NCBI GenBank assembly: GCA_002361485.1
Contig: DESZ01000003.1
Location: forward strand, 1 to 57,828
Length of the DNA stretch: 57,828 nt
Direction of reading: 5' to 3'
DNA from: Cyanobacteria bacterium UBA3301
GTDB taxonomy: Bacteria; Cyanobacteriota; Vampirovibrionia; Gastranaerophilales; Gastranaerophilaceae
The notes beneath the pieces were generated by a model that worked only from the letters and a program-made list of their open reading frames with translations, was not told the origin of the DNA and did not search any database. Positions 25,889 to 33,659 of this stretch are shown here, piece after piece (the first letter of the stretch is position 1; each line of letters starts with the position of its first letter). The position numbers and the translations under genes were made by a program.

Positions 25889-25894
25889 TATAAT
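25889..25894 (+). promoter_or_regulatory. -10 box of the TPR gene at 25922
   Basis: TATAAT directly preceded by GTG. No good -35 is seen at the standard distance. The gap 25696-25921 holds this and the divergent gcv promoter and no other supported feature. Confidence 0.45.
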
Positions 25895-25921
25895 AATATA
25901 TCAGACGGGTAGTAAAAGGAT

Positions 25922-27460
25922 ATGGCGTTAAGTTTAAGCAATATATTTCAAAGACCTTATGTAAGCCAAGACACAAGAAGCCGTGTCAAAAGGCGCGAAG
26001 ATGAGCAACGTTCTACAACTTCGGATGCGCAAAGAGAAGATAACGGTCAAAACACAAAAAGCAAAGGTCTGCAATATGTTGAACAAAAAAGACCGACATA
26101 CACCCCTGCTTATGAACAAAAATTTGTTCCTAACGCATATAGCAGCGTTAATATAAACGCACCGCAAAATATAAGAACAACACAAAATACAGCAACATCA
26201 TATATCCAAAATGCGCAACCGCAAACCCCGCAAACAATCAATCCGCAAATTAACATTGCTCAAATCTTAAAAGATTTTAAAAATACCGCAATCGCCATCG
26301 GTACACCTGAAGATGTTACGGAAGAAGTAAACGGATATATTTCGCTTATAGAAAAACAAGTTCGTAAACCGTCTCCAAATGCAAAAATAATAAGAACAAA
26401 TCTCAATTCCGCAGCATCATTATTGGATGAACACATCTCAAAAACCCTTAACAAAGACTCTAAAGTCGTTCAAAACTGGGTCGATACATTATTTTTGCAA
26501 AAAATAAATTTCAAATATGACGAAAACGATATTAATGAAAGATTTTTGGTAAAATTTCCTGACGGAAGCACAAGTGCAACCAAAAGAAGCGAAGAAAGGC
26601 AAGAAACATCAAGTGACGAAGAAATCGTTTCCACCATCGAAAATAATAACGTTATTCCTATTGCCGTTGCCGGAAATTCTTTAAGAATACCGCAAGATAA
26701 AGAACTTAAACACTTATTTATACAGGCCAAGAAATATGCATACGCTCAAGATCCAGAAAAAGCAATTAAATCTTTTGAAAAAGCATTAAATAGAGCTAAC
26801 GAGCTTGACGATACCGAAACTTCAGGAAAAATATACTACGAAGTCGGCAAAATTTATGATGACCATAATTATTTCCCGCAAGCTCTGAAAAGTTACAGAC
26901 ATTCAATAAAATTAACAACGGATGAGAACGTAAAAGCTAAAGCATATTACTCAATGGCACAAATTTATGATGATGTAAACCAAATCACTCCTGCCATTGC
27001 GCACTATATGAGTGCAGTATCCCATGCCGGCGAAGCTGATAATCTTCCTGCTCAATCCGCATCATTAACAAAAGTAGGCAATATTTATACCGATATGTAC
27101 GACAAAGAAGCTTTTAATTATTATGATATAGCAAATGATGTTGCAGAACAAACAGATAACAACAATCTGAAAGGATTTGTGGCTTCTAACACCGCAAAAG
27201 CACACGTAAAGTTTGATGAGCCTGAAAAGGCATTAAAATTGTATTCATCAGCTGTAAAAGATTATACAGATGGTAAATCTCCGGTTAAAGCCGCACAGAA
27301 TTATGTTGCCGCTGCAGATATAATGGTTGAATTTAATAATATTGAAAAAGCGCATAAATTGCTTAAGAAAGCATTAGCTTGCGCTCGCAAAAGTGAAAAT
27401 GTAAACTTGATGAGCGAAATAAACACAAAACTCGGACAACTTGAACAATTATACGCATAA
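25922..27460 (+). CDS. TPR protein with a disordered N-terminal region
   Basis: 512 residues. Residues 1-115 are low in complexity, charged and Gln/Asn/Pro-rich. Helical repeats follow, and TPR units run from about 265 to the end (KAIKSFEKALNRA, YYEVGKIYDDHNYFPQALKSY, AYYSMAQIYDDV). There is no signal peptide or membrane helix, so it is cytosolic by sequence. AAAGGA precedes the ATG. It is monocistronic, closed by the terminator at 27500. The partner proteins are unknown. Confidence 0.8.
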   Translation: MALSLSNIFQRPYVSQDTRSRVKRREDEQRSTTSDAQREDNGQNTKSKGLQYVEQKRPTYTPAYEQKFVPNAYSSVNINAPQNIRTTQNTATSYIQNAQPQTPQTINPQINIAQILKDFKNTAIAIGTPEDVTEEVNGYISLIEKQVRKPSPNAKIIRTNLNSAASLLDEHISKTLNKDSKVVQNWVDTLFLQKINFKYDENDINERFLVKFPDGSTSATKRSEERQETSSDEEIVSTIENNNVIPIAVAGNSLRIPQDKELKHLFIQAKKYAYAQDPEKAIKSFEKALNRANELDDTETSGKIYYEVGKIYDDHNYFPQALKSYRHSIKLTTDENVKAKAYYSMAQIYDDVNQITPAIAHYMSAVSHAGEADNLPAQSASLTKVGNIYTDMYDKEAFNYYDIANDVAEQTDNNNLKGFVASNTAKAHVKFDEPEKALKLYSSAVKDYTDGKSPVKAAQNYVAAADIMVEFNNIEKAHKLLKKALACARKSENVNLMSEINTKLGQLEQLYA

Positions 27461-27499
27461 ATCAGATTTTTACCGATTTCTGTTTCAATTTTTTATTAA

Positions 27500-27531
27500 A
27501 TAAAAGCCCCCGATTACTCGAGGGCTTTTAT
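27500..27531. terminator. Bidirectional terminator between convergent genes
   Basis: ATAAAAGCCC (27500-27509) pairs with GGGCTTTTAT (27522-27531). T tracts exist on both strands, serving the TPR gene on plus and the RHH gene on minus. Confidence 0.85.
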
Positions 27532-27573
27532 AATATGTTTCCCAAATCTTTCGCCTTTTCCTGCTCTGTATTA

Positions 27574-27762
27574 TTATCCCAACAACGTTTCCAACAAGTT
27601 TGCGTTTTGTAACGCACCTGTTGATTCTTTTATTCTTTGTTTATAAATATAAGTTCTTAACGCTTCTCTAATCAATTCACTTCTCGAACGATTTTCACCC
27701 GTTGCTACCTGATCAATTCTGTTCAAAAATTCTTCAGGCATTGAAATCAATACTCTCGCCAT
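27574..27762 (-). CDS. Ribbon-helix-helix (CopG/MetJ-type) DNA-binding protein
   Basis: 62 residues. MARVLISMPEEFLNRID is the N-terminal beta strand and first helix, and RSRSELIREALRTYI the second helix of an RHH domain. It should dimerise and bind an operator. GGAGAA precedes the ATG. Such proteins are often antitoxins, but no toxin gene is beside it, and it stands alone between a terminator and a 142-base gap. It could be a stand-alone regulator. Confidence 0.85.
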   Translation of the reverse strand: MARVLISMPEEFLNRIDQVATGENRSRSELIREALRTYIYKQRIKESTGALQNANLLETLLG

Positions 27763-27904
27763 TATATTCTCCTTTTCTGATATATCCGTCTCTTATATAT
27801 TAATAAACAATTTCGCATTCTAAAAAGTGCTATTTTTTATGTAAAAAGTATATACTAAATTTTAAAACAGCTGATTTTACTGAGTTTTAGGATGTGAACT
27901 TTGT

Positions 27905-28894
27905 TTACATTTGTTTACAAACCAAGCCGCATATTATTGCAAGACACACCAAGAGCATGTAATAAACTGCAATATTTCTTGTATATATAAATCTTAGCAA
28001 AAAAGGCGCATTTTTATTGGCAAGCAATGAATTCGCATTTATGAAAGGATATTTTATAAAAATTATATTTATATCTTTTTGCGGATATGTTTGCATTTTT
28101 TTATATAAATCGTTCACAAAAATAGCTGTAATAATTGGGAGCAAATAGAAATAATTTTCGGTTTTAACAGCCATGCAAGTCAGTATTATATATCCGGTGA
28201 AATAGAATAACAACAAAAAATTCAACGCATTATTTTTGGTTTTTAATTTAGTACAAAGTGTTGTTTTGCCGGAAATAACATCTTCATCATAATCCATAAG
28301 CATATGGGCATATAATATTGTATTAACAATCATTGCACATCCGAGTGATAAAATTAAAATATCAAGCGACAAATTTGATGTCATCACATAATAAACCCCT
28401 TCAAACATTAATGGTCCGTATGCAAGTATTACCGCGACATCTCCAAAACCGCGCGAAGACAAAGCTGAATATGACAAAGCAATAATCAGCGCTATAACAG
28501 CAAAAAGAAATACATACCATCCCGAAGTCAAAAATAATATTCCGCCTGCAATAGATGAAATGAACAGCAATATTATTATTACATTTCTTAAATCATCGAT
28601 CGTTGCCTGCCCTGTTTTCAAGTATTTGCACTTAATATCTTTCACAGACTTTAGATACTTTTCATCTTTTGTAAGCCGTTTATAATCAAAATAATCATCC
28701 GCAAGATTTGTTGACAAATGTACAAGCGAAATACCGACAAGAGCAATCAGTCCGTAGATAAAGTTCCCGCCTTGTGTCAGAGAATACGTATATGCACATA
28801 ACCAACTCAAAAAAGTTATAGGCACAGAATACGGTCTTGCATTTTTATACCAAAAATTTATATTATTTAAAAATTTAGTCATTATTGAATACAT
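27905..28894 (-). CDS. UbiA-family prenyltransferase (MenA-like)
   Basis: 329 residues with about eight or nine transmembrane helices. Both prenyl-diphosphate/Mg sites are present: NLADDYFD at residues 63-70 and a second Asp-rich motif in MDYDEDVISGK. The first motif context (N-x-x-DDYFDY) is like 1,4-dihydroxy-2-naphthoate prenyltransferase MenA, but UbiA homologues vary and no quinone pathway gene is nearby. The start could also be the ATG at 28882 (residue 5). Either overlaps the previous gene, so translation is probably coupled. It is the last gene of the nanE operon. Confidence 0.8.
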   Translation of the reverse strand: MYSIMTKFLNNINFWYKNARPYSVPITFLSWLCAYTYSLTQGGNFIYGLIALVGISLVHLSTNLADDYFDYKRLTKDEKYLKSVKDIKCKYLKTGQATIDDLRNVIIILLFISSIAGGILFLTSGWYVFLFAVIALIIALSYSALSSRGFGDVAVILAYGPLMFEGVYYVMTSNLSLDILILSLGCAMIVNTILYAHMLMDYDEDVISGKTTLCTKLKTKNNALNFLLLFYFTGYIILTCMAVKTENYFYLLPIITAIFVNDLYKKMQTYPQKDINIIFIKYPFINANSLLANKNAPFLLRFIYTRNIAVYYMLLVCLAIICGLVCKQM

Positions 28895-29102
28895 TTTTTA
28901 TTGATTTTACGACTTCGTAACTTGCGCCATCTTCCAAAAGTTCTTCTGCAGTCAAACCGAAGATAGCAATTAATCTTTTTGCATTTTTCATATCACCTTC
29001 GTTCAAAGCTGCTGAGGCTTGATGAATTGCTTCTTCTCTGCTTATTGTTGGTATTTTGTCATTAATCCCTTTTCTGAATATTCTTGATTTTGATTTTCCC
29101 AT
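28875..29102 (-). CDS. Small unknown protein in the nanE operon
   Basis: 75 residues with a basic N-terminus (MGKSKSRIFRKG) and helical remainder (SREEAIHQASAALNEGDMKNAKRLIAIFGLTAEELLEDG). No family is recognised. It starts two bases after the ROK kinase gene ends and its 3' end overlaps the UbiA-like gene start, which marks it as a real operon member. The function is unknown. Confidence 0.65.
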   Translation of the reverse strand: MGKSKSRIFRKGINDKIPTISREEAIHQASAALNEGDMKNAKRLIAIFGLTAEELLEDGASYEVVKSIKNVFNND

Positions 29103-29104
29103 TG

Positions 29105-29980
29105 TTAATCTCCGAGCTGCAATGCCAAAAGAGCTGCACCTATCATTCCGGAATAATTTCCTGCTTTTGCTTTAAAGACTTTGGTAGGAGTAGTTACTAT
29201 TTGATTATTAACATTTTGTTCTATTTTATTCGCATCGACAAATGCTGCCATCGAACCGGATAATACGAAACAGTCCGGATCAAAAATATTGGCCAATCCG
29301 ACAATTCCGGCCGTTATATCATCCTGCCAACGATTAAATATTTTAATCATCAATTCATCATTAGATTTTACACCTTCAATCACATCATAAGTAGTAACAT
29401 TCGGATTCTTTGAAATTTCTTCTGCAGTAATTTTTAAACCTTTTCCCGATGCGTAAATTTCAAAACAATCCCAAGCTCCGCAAGTGCATTTTCTGCGTTT
29501 GTCACAATACATTTTAAAATGCATTTCGCCTGCTGCTCCATTTTTGCCTTTTAATAATTTATTATTTACTATAATTCCACCGCCAACACCCGTGCCAAGA
29601 GTCAACATAACGGAATTAGCACAACCTTTTGATGCACCAATTATATGCTCTGCCCACGCAGCACAATTTGCATCATTCTCTACAAATACAGGTTTTGATG
29701 ATAAAGATTTAAAAGGCATTTTCGGATAATCTTTTGCTATATTTCCGGTAGAACCCAAAATCCCGTCATTTTGGTTATTGACAGCCCCGCATGTCGAAAA
29801 TGCGACAACATCAATTTCTCTTTCATGCTTCTTTATGATTAACTCAAAAAGAGATTTAATCTCTTCAAAAGTCTCAGGTGTCGGATTTTTTTCTATTTCA
29901 GAAACTATTTCTCCGTTTTCATTTATTACGGCAGAATATATTTTCGTACCGCCAACATCTATTGCTAAAGCTTTTTTCAT
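29105..29980 (-). CDS. ROK-family sugar kinase, possible N-acetylmannosamine kinase
   Basis: 291 residues. AIDVGGTKIYSAV is the phosphate-binding start of ROK kinases. The zinc-binding motif CTCGAWDCFEIYASG and the catalytic region ENDANCAAWAEH are present. ROK kinases phosphorylate glucose, N-acetylmannosamine and related sugars. Because nanE lies two genes upstream in the same operon, a NanK role (ManNAc to ManNAc-6-P) is plausible, but glucokinase cannot be excluded. The start overlaps the stop of the 94-residue unknown by one base. Confidence 0.85.
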   Translation of the reverse strand: MKKALAIDVGGTKIYSAVINENGEIVSEIEKNPTPETFEEIKSLFELIIKKHEREIDVVAFSTCGAVNNQNDGILGSTGNIAKDYPKMPFKSLSSKPVFVENDANCAAWAEHIIGASKGCANSVMLTLGTGVGGGIIVNNKLLKGKNGAAGEMHFKMYCDKRRKCTCGAWDCFEIYASGKGLKITAEEISKNPNVTTYDVIEGVKSNDELMIKIFNRWQDDITAGIVGLANIFDPDCFVLSGSMAAFVDANKIEQNVNNQIVTTPTKVFKAKAGNYSGMIGAALLALQLGD

Positions 29981-30264
29981 TAGTATCTACCTGTTTTTAA
30001 AATTGTAACTATTTTATCAAATTTTTGGCGTATAAACACTGCATCTACGACTTTGGGAACATCAAAACTATATCTGAGCTGCCCCTGTCCATTCTTTGTA
30101 AATTTTGATGTGCTTTTTATTGCATTTTTAACTATAGTTTCAGCATTTCCGGAATTTATATATGGATGTTTATATACTTTTTTAGGCTTATTATTCTGCA
30201 TTATATCCAACAAATTGTTAGCCTTGTCCCATTGTGACATTAATTTTATCGGGTACACTCTCAT
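29980..30264 (-). CDS. Unknown 94-residue protein between nanE and the ROK kinase
   Basis: 94 residues, no recognised domain, signal peptide or membrane helix. It is basic, with VKNAIKSTSKFTKNGQGQLR and a C-terminal FIRQKFDKIVTILKTGRY. It overlaps nanE by four bases and the kinase by one base, so the three are translationally linked. This supports expression but says nothing firm on function. Confidence 0.65.
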   Translation of the reverse strand: MRVYPIKLMSQWDKANNLLDIMQNNKPKKVYKHPYINSGNAETIVKNAIKSTSKFTKNGQGQLRYSFDVPKVVDAVFIRQKFDKIVTILKTGRY

Positions 30265-30959
30265 TCCTTTCCTCCTCTAAACACAAATCTTTTAGTAATC
30301 AATTGCGGTCTTGTTATGGCTGAACCTATAACAACAGCATGCGCACCCGCTTCAAATGCCCTGTCGACCTGTTGAGGTTCCCATATTCTACCTTCCAAAA
30401 TGACGGGAGTATTTGTTTTTTCAACAAGTTCTTTTAACAATTTAAAATCAGGCTCCTTTGATGGCGAATTAATTGATTCCATAGTATACCCAGCAAGCGT
30501 TGTTGATAAAATATCCGCACCTGCTTCTTGAGCTTTTATACCTTCCTCAACTGTACTGATATCTGCCATCGCAAGCTTTTTATTTATATGAATATATTTT
30601 ATTAAATCTTTAATCTTTTCATTATTCGGACGCGGTCTTTGAGTCCCATCAAAAGCCACAATATCAGCTCCTGCATTTATTATATCTATAACATCCTGAA
30701 CTGTCGGAGTTATATATACAATTTCTTTATAATTTGAAGGAATTTTATTTGGCTTTGTAATACCTATAACAGGAACATTTGATAATTTTTTCGCATTTTT
30801 TATATCACGAACACCCGCAACTCTTAATGCACCGGCTCCGCCGTTTAAAACACTTTTCATCATTGCAGCCATACATTTTTCATCATACAAAGGTTCAGAC
30901 GGCATAGCCTGAACAGACACAATAACAGTCCCCTTTATTCTGCTTAAAACATTATTCAT
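30261..30959 (-). CDS. nanE: N-acylglucosamine-6-phosphate (ManNAc-6-P) 2-epimerase
   Basis: 232 residues, the NanE length. TIM-barrel marks are VIVSVQAMPSEPLY, GGAGALRVAGV, PVIGITKP, GADIVAFDGTQRPRP, MADISTVEEG and PVILEGRIWEP. It converts N-acetylmannosamine-6-phosphate to N-acetylglucosamine-6-phosphate in sialic acid and ManNAc use. It is the first gene of nanE-unknown-ROK-unknown-ubiA. No sialate lyase (nanA) or transporter is in the window. Its -10 box ends six bases before the ATG, so the mRNA is probably leaderless, and a 26-bp palindrome overlies the -35. Confidence 0.95.
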   Translation of the reverse strand: MNNVLSRIKGTVIVSVQAMPSEPLYDEKCMAAMMKSVLNGGAGALRVAGVRDIKNAKKLSNVPVIGITKPNKIPSNYKEIVYITPTVQDVIDIINAGADIVAFDGTQRPRPNNEKIKDLIKYIHINKKLAMADISTVEEGIKAQEAGADILSTTLAGYTMESINSPSKEPDFKLLKELVEKTNTPVILEGRIWEPQQVDRAFEAGAHAVVIGSAITRPQLITKRFVFRGGKE

Positions 30960-30965
30960 AAAAAA

Positions 30966-30994
30966 ATTATATACAAAACATGTTTTTTAGTCGA
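30966..30994 (-). promoter_or_regulatory. nanE promoter, leaderless arrangement
   Basis: On the minus strand TATAAT (30966-30971) lies six bases before the ATG. TCGACT (30989-30994), 17 bases upstream, matches TTGACA at four positions and forms the centre of the palindrome at 30980-31005. Confidence 0.6.
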
Positions 30995-31005
30995 CTAAAA
31001 AACAT
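30980..31005. promoter_or_regulatory. Perfect 26-bp palindrome, probable operator of the nanE operon
   Basis: ATGTTTTTTAGTC and GACTAAAAAACAT are exact reverse complements with no spacer, centred on AGTCGACT. It covers the presumed -35 of nanE, so a dimeric repressor bound here would block the promoter. The regulator is not in the window, and a GntR, LacI or RpiR type is a guess. Confidence 0.6.
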
Positions 31006-31036
31006 AATAAAAACCTGATTTCTTGACGAAATCAGG
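31006..31036 (-). terminator. Terminator of the 57-residue small gene
   Basis: CCTGATTTC (31014-31022) and GAAATCAGG (31028-31036) form a perfect 9-bp stem with a five-base loop. Only the minus strand has the T tract (complement of 31006-31013), so it stops transcripts coming from the small ORF at 31092-31265. Confidence 0.8.
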
Positions 31037-31091
31037 GAAAAAATTTGTAGGGGAAAAATTAAATTGGAGTTAAAAAAATAAATGTAAACCT

Positions 31092-31265
31092 TTATGCTAT
31101 ATGTAATAACTGTTTATTATATGTTGCTATAAAATTCATCTGCTCTAACAATAATTCCGAGCGATCAACAAATGGCTCTGGTTGAGTTGCAACTGTTGTC
31201 GTAACCTGGTCTTTGTAAATGTCTTGCAATTTAGAATTGATTTTTTTCATATTCTTTAGTGCCAT
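31092..31265 (-). CDS. Small ORF of 57 residues, unknown function
   Basis: It starts MALKNMKKINSKLQDIYKDQ and ends NKQLLHIA. GAGAGGC lies seven bases before the ATG and a minus-strand terminator stands about 55 bases after the stop, so it has the marks of a separate gene. The peptide is helical with a Thr/Val/Pro turn in the middle and has no membrane segment. No family is recognised. The rest of the gap 31266-31443 is AT-rich (repeated TATA) and holds the promoters of this gene and of the one at 31444; nothing else is seen. Confidence 0.6.
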   Translation of the reverse strand: MALKNMKKINSKLQDIYKDQVTTTVATQPEPFVDRSELLLEQMNFIATYNKQLLHIA

Positions 31266-31443
31266 TTTTAAAGCCTCTCTTGTAATCTCTCTTCTGTATA
31301 TATATAAAGTATATAAAATTTTATATATTTCACAGTTGGTATTTTTTGTTACATAACTTTACAAATAAAAAATTTTTGTAATATTTAAGCAACTTTTGCG
31401 CAAAAAATGTTTTTATATTCATGTAGGTAAATAAGGTAGTATA

Positions 31444-33657
31444 ATGTCAAATCAAAGTGTAAATCAATATAATTTAGCAAATTTGCGTAATCAACAGCAA
31501 TTAAATTTTGCCCAAAACATAACACCCGCAATGCAGGGAACAGATGGCTCCGAAGTTATACAACAAGCAGGCGGCGGGACTTATGTTAATCGTGCAAAAG
31601 CTTCTCAAGATGCCGACCCTCTGACAACGCTTGGCTTAACGGCAGGTATTGGATACGGTATCGGGCAGGCAATGGACCATTTTGGACCATTATGCGAAGG
31701 TGAATACGAAAAAACAATTTTAGGTAGATTGGGAACTGCAGGGGATAAATTTGCAAAAGAAACCAAAGTCGGAAGATTTATTGAAGGAGCATTCCAAAAA
31801 TTTGATGATTTTATGACTCGCCGTTCCGCAAAAAGCAGAATTGCTTATTCTTTAAAAAATCATTCAACAATGCCTGAATGGCAATTTGCAAAAATGCCTT
31901 TCTACGGATTACCGGGGTACTGGTCAATGGATGCCAGAAACATCATTGAACAAGATTTGAAACCAATATCAGCTAAACCGACAAAATTGTTTATGTTTTT
32001 ACCGTGGAAAAAGGTTAATGATTTCAACCGTTTAACAGAACACGGCATGACAAAGGACGAAGTAAAAGCCTTTGAACAATCTCTAAAAGGTAAAACTTTT
32101 GAAGAAAAAGCTCTTGCTCTTCAAGAAAAACAACTGGAAAAAATGGGCTTCAATCCTGCACAATATCAAGGCAAATCATTAGCTGAGATGCAAGATATGG
32201 CAAAAAATTGGAAAGTCACAAAAAGATACGGATGCACCGATTTTGCCCAATTAGAACACAGACTTAATCATATTATTGATGAAAAAGAATCATTTTTGAA
32301 AATGCTAAAAGATGCCACTAAAAATGGTGACGTTGAAATAAACATAAATAAATATGATAATTCATGGTGGGGCAAAATAAAATCGCATTTTGCAGGCAGA
32401 AGAGTAACCTTATCCGAATATTATAACAAGGGTACAGCAGCATTTGGAAAAGGTAATGCAACCCGAATCGGCAGAGCTTTGCCAAAATCTTTAGGATGGT
32501 TTTTGGAAGGCACAACAAACCGTTTCTCAGGCGGTAAATTAGCTCCTTTCATTCAGGCAACAATCTTTGCTGATATGGTTTATCATACAATCAAAGCTCC
32601 GAAAGGCGAACACGGAAAAACATTTATCGAAAGGTTTGTAAACGACTTTATGTATTTCGTAGGCGGTACATTAGGAGTTCTCGGCATCCATAAATTCGGC
32701 GGATTTAAATACCTCGGTACTGATAATGCAGGTAGAGAAGCATATCGTGCAGCATTAAAAGACCATAACTTATTAAGAAAAGCCGGAGCTTTTGCGACTA
32801 AAAAAGAAGCAAAAGAGGCATTGAAGGATGTTAATAAATTATTAGGAACTGAAAATCTTAATTTCTTCCAAAAAATTCTTCAAAAAGCTGCTCTTTTGAT
32901 TAACTGCGGAAATGAACACGCAACATATTATCGCTCAGGTAATAAATTTATGAACGCATTACGCAAAATGGCAAATTCAAATTTAGTCGGCGTACCGTTA
33001 AGAATTTGGCTTGCAATGTTCGTAGCTACTCCATTCTTGGTTAAAGGTGCAACAAAAGCAGTTCACGCAATATTTGGCCGACCGACCCATTCGGTACTTG
33101 ATGAGGAAGAAGAAACAGAAGAAGCACAAGACCCTTCTCAACAAACAAATCCGCAACAAGGTGTAACTCAAGCGGATGTGGCAGGATATCCGGATTCAAA
33201 CTTGGTAAAACAGACCTTAAACGGTCAATATCCGCCTCATAACAATCAACAAGGACAATATCAACAATCCGTACCGCAATATCGTTACAACCCACAGACA
33301 AAACGTTTTGACCAAATTCTTCCAAACGACCCTGATTATGCAAACAATCAATCAAACGGACAAAATACGCAAAATTTAAACCAAAATAACAATTCTAACT
33401 TACAAAATGCGCAAAATCCAAACGGAATAAACGGCAGCAACCCGAATAACCAAAATCAAACCGTAAATATAACAAACAATACAACAGTTACAACTCAACA
33501 AAACGGGAACACACAACAAGAACCTTTAAGAACCTATATTCCGTCATCAGTCGGAGTTCAGACTTCAGGTCCTGACACGAGTCCGGCAGATATGGCATTA
33601 GCACACGCTGACCAAGCAGAAAAAGAAGTTCAATCAATTCTTGCAAGAAGAAGATAA
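31444..33657 (+). CDS. Large unknown protein with hydrophobic segments and Q/N-rich C-terminus
   Basis: 737 residues, no family recognised. There is a Q/N-rich start, a Gly-rich weakly hydrophobic segment near 62-80 (LGLTAGIGYGIGQAM), a helical charged middle, hydrophobic stretches near 360-415 and a clear one near 525-545 (PLRIWLAMFVATPFLVKG). An acidic patch (DEEEETEEAQD) and about 150 residues dominated by Gln and Asn follow, which should be disordered or aggregation-prone. There is no classical signal peptide. AAGG stands before the ATG. The tail composition differs sharply from neighbours. Envelope association is likely, but the role is unknown. Confidence 0.7.
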   Translation: MSNQSVNQYNLANLRNQQQLNFAQNITPAMQGTDGSEVIQQAGGGTYVNRAKASQDADPLTTLGLTAGIGYGIGQAMDHFGPLCEGEYEKTILGRLGTAGDKFAKETKVGRFIEGAFQKFDDFMTRRSAKSRIAYSLKNHSTMPEWQFAKMPFYGLPGYWSMDARNIIEQDLKPISAKPTKLFMFLPWKKVNDFNRLTEHGMTKDEVKAFEQSLKGKTFEEKALALQEKQLEKMGFNPAQYQGKSLAEMQDMAKNWKVTKRYGCTDFAQLEHRLNHIIDEKESFLKMLKDATKNGDVEININKYDNSWWGKIKSHFAGRRVTLSEYYNKGTAAFGKGNATRIGRALPKSLGWFLEGTTNRFSGGKLAPFIQATIFADMVYHTIKAPKGEHGKTFIERFVNDFMYFVGGTLGVLGIHKFGGFKYLGTDNAGREAYRAALKDHNLLRKAGAFATKKEAKEALKDVNKLLGTENLNFFQKILQKAALLINCGNEHATYYRSGNKFMNALRKMANSNLVGVPLRIWLAMFVATPFLVKGATKAVHAIFGRPTHSVLDEEEETEEAQDPSQQTNPQQGVTQADVAGYPDSNLVKQTLNGQYPPHNNQQGQYQQSVPQYRYNPQTKRFDQILPNDPDYANNQSNGQNTQNLNQNNNSNLQNAQNPNGINGSNPNNQNQTVNITNNTTVTTQQNGNTQQEPLRTYIPSSVGVQTSGPDTSPADMALAHADQAEKEVQSILARRR

Positions 33658-33659
33658 TA

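Noticed and set aside
25696..25921. Glycine riboswitch upstream of gcvT
   Set aside because: No tandem aptamer-like GC-rich stems or conserved GGA-type loops are visible. Only promoters and a weak GGGAAAT/ATTTTCCC pair are seen.
27574..27762. Toxin-antitoxin module at the RHH gene
   Set aside because: No small toxin-type ORF lies on either side. The neighbours are a terminator and an empty 142-base gap.
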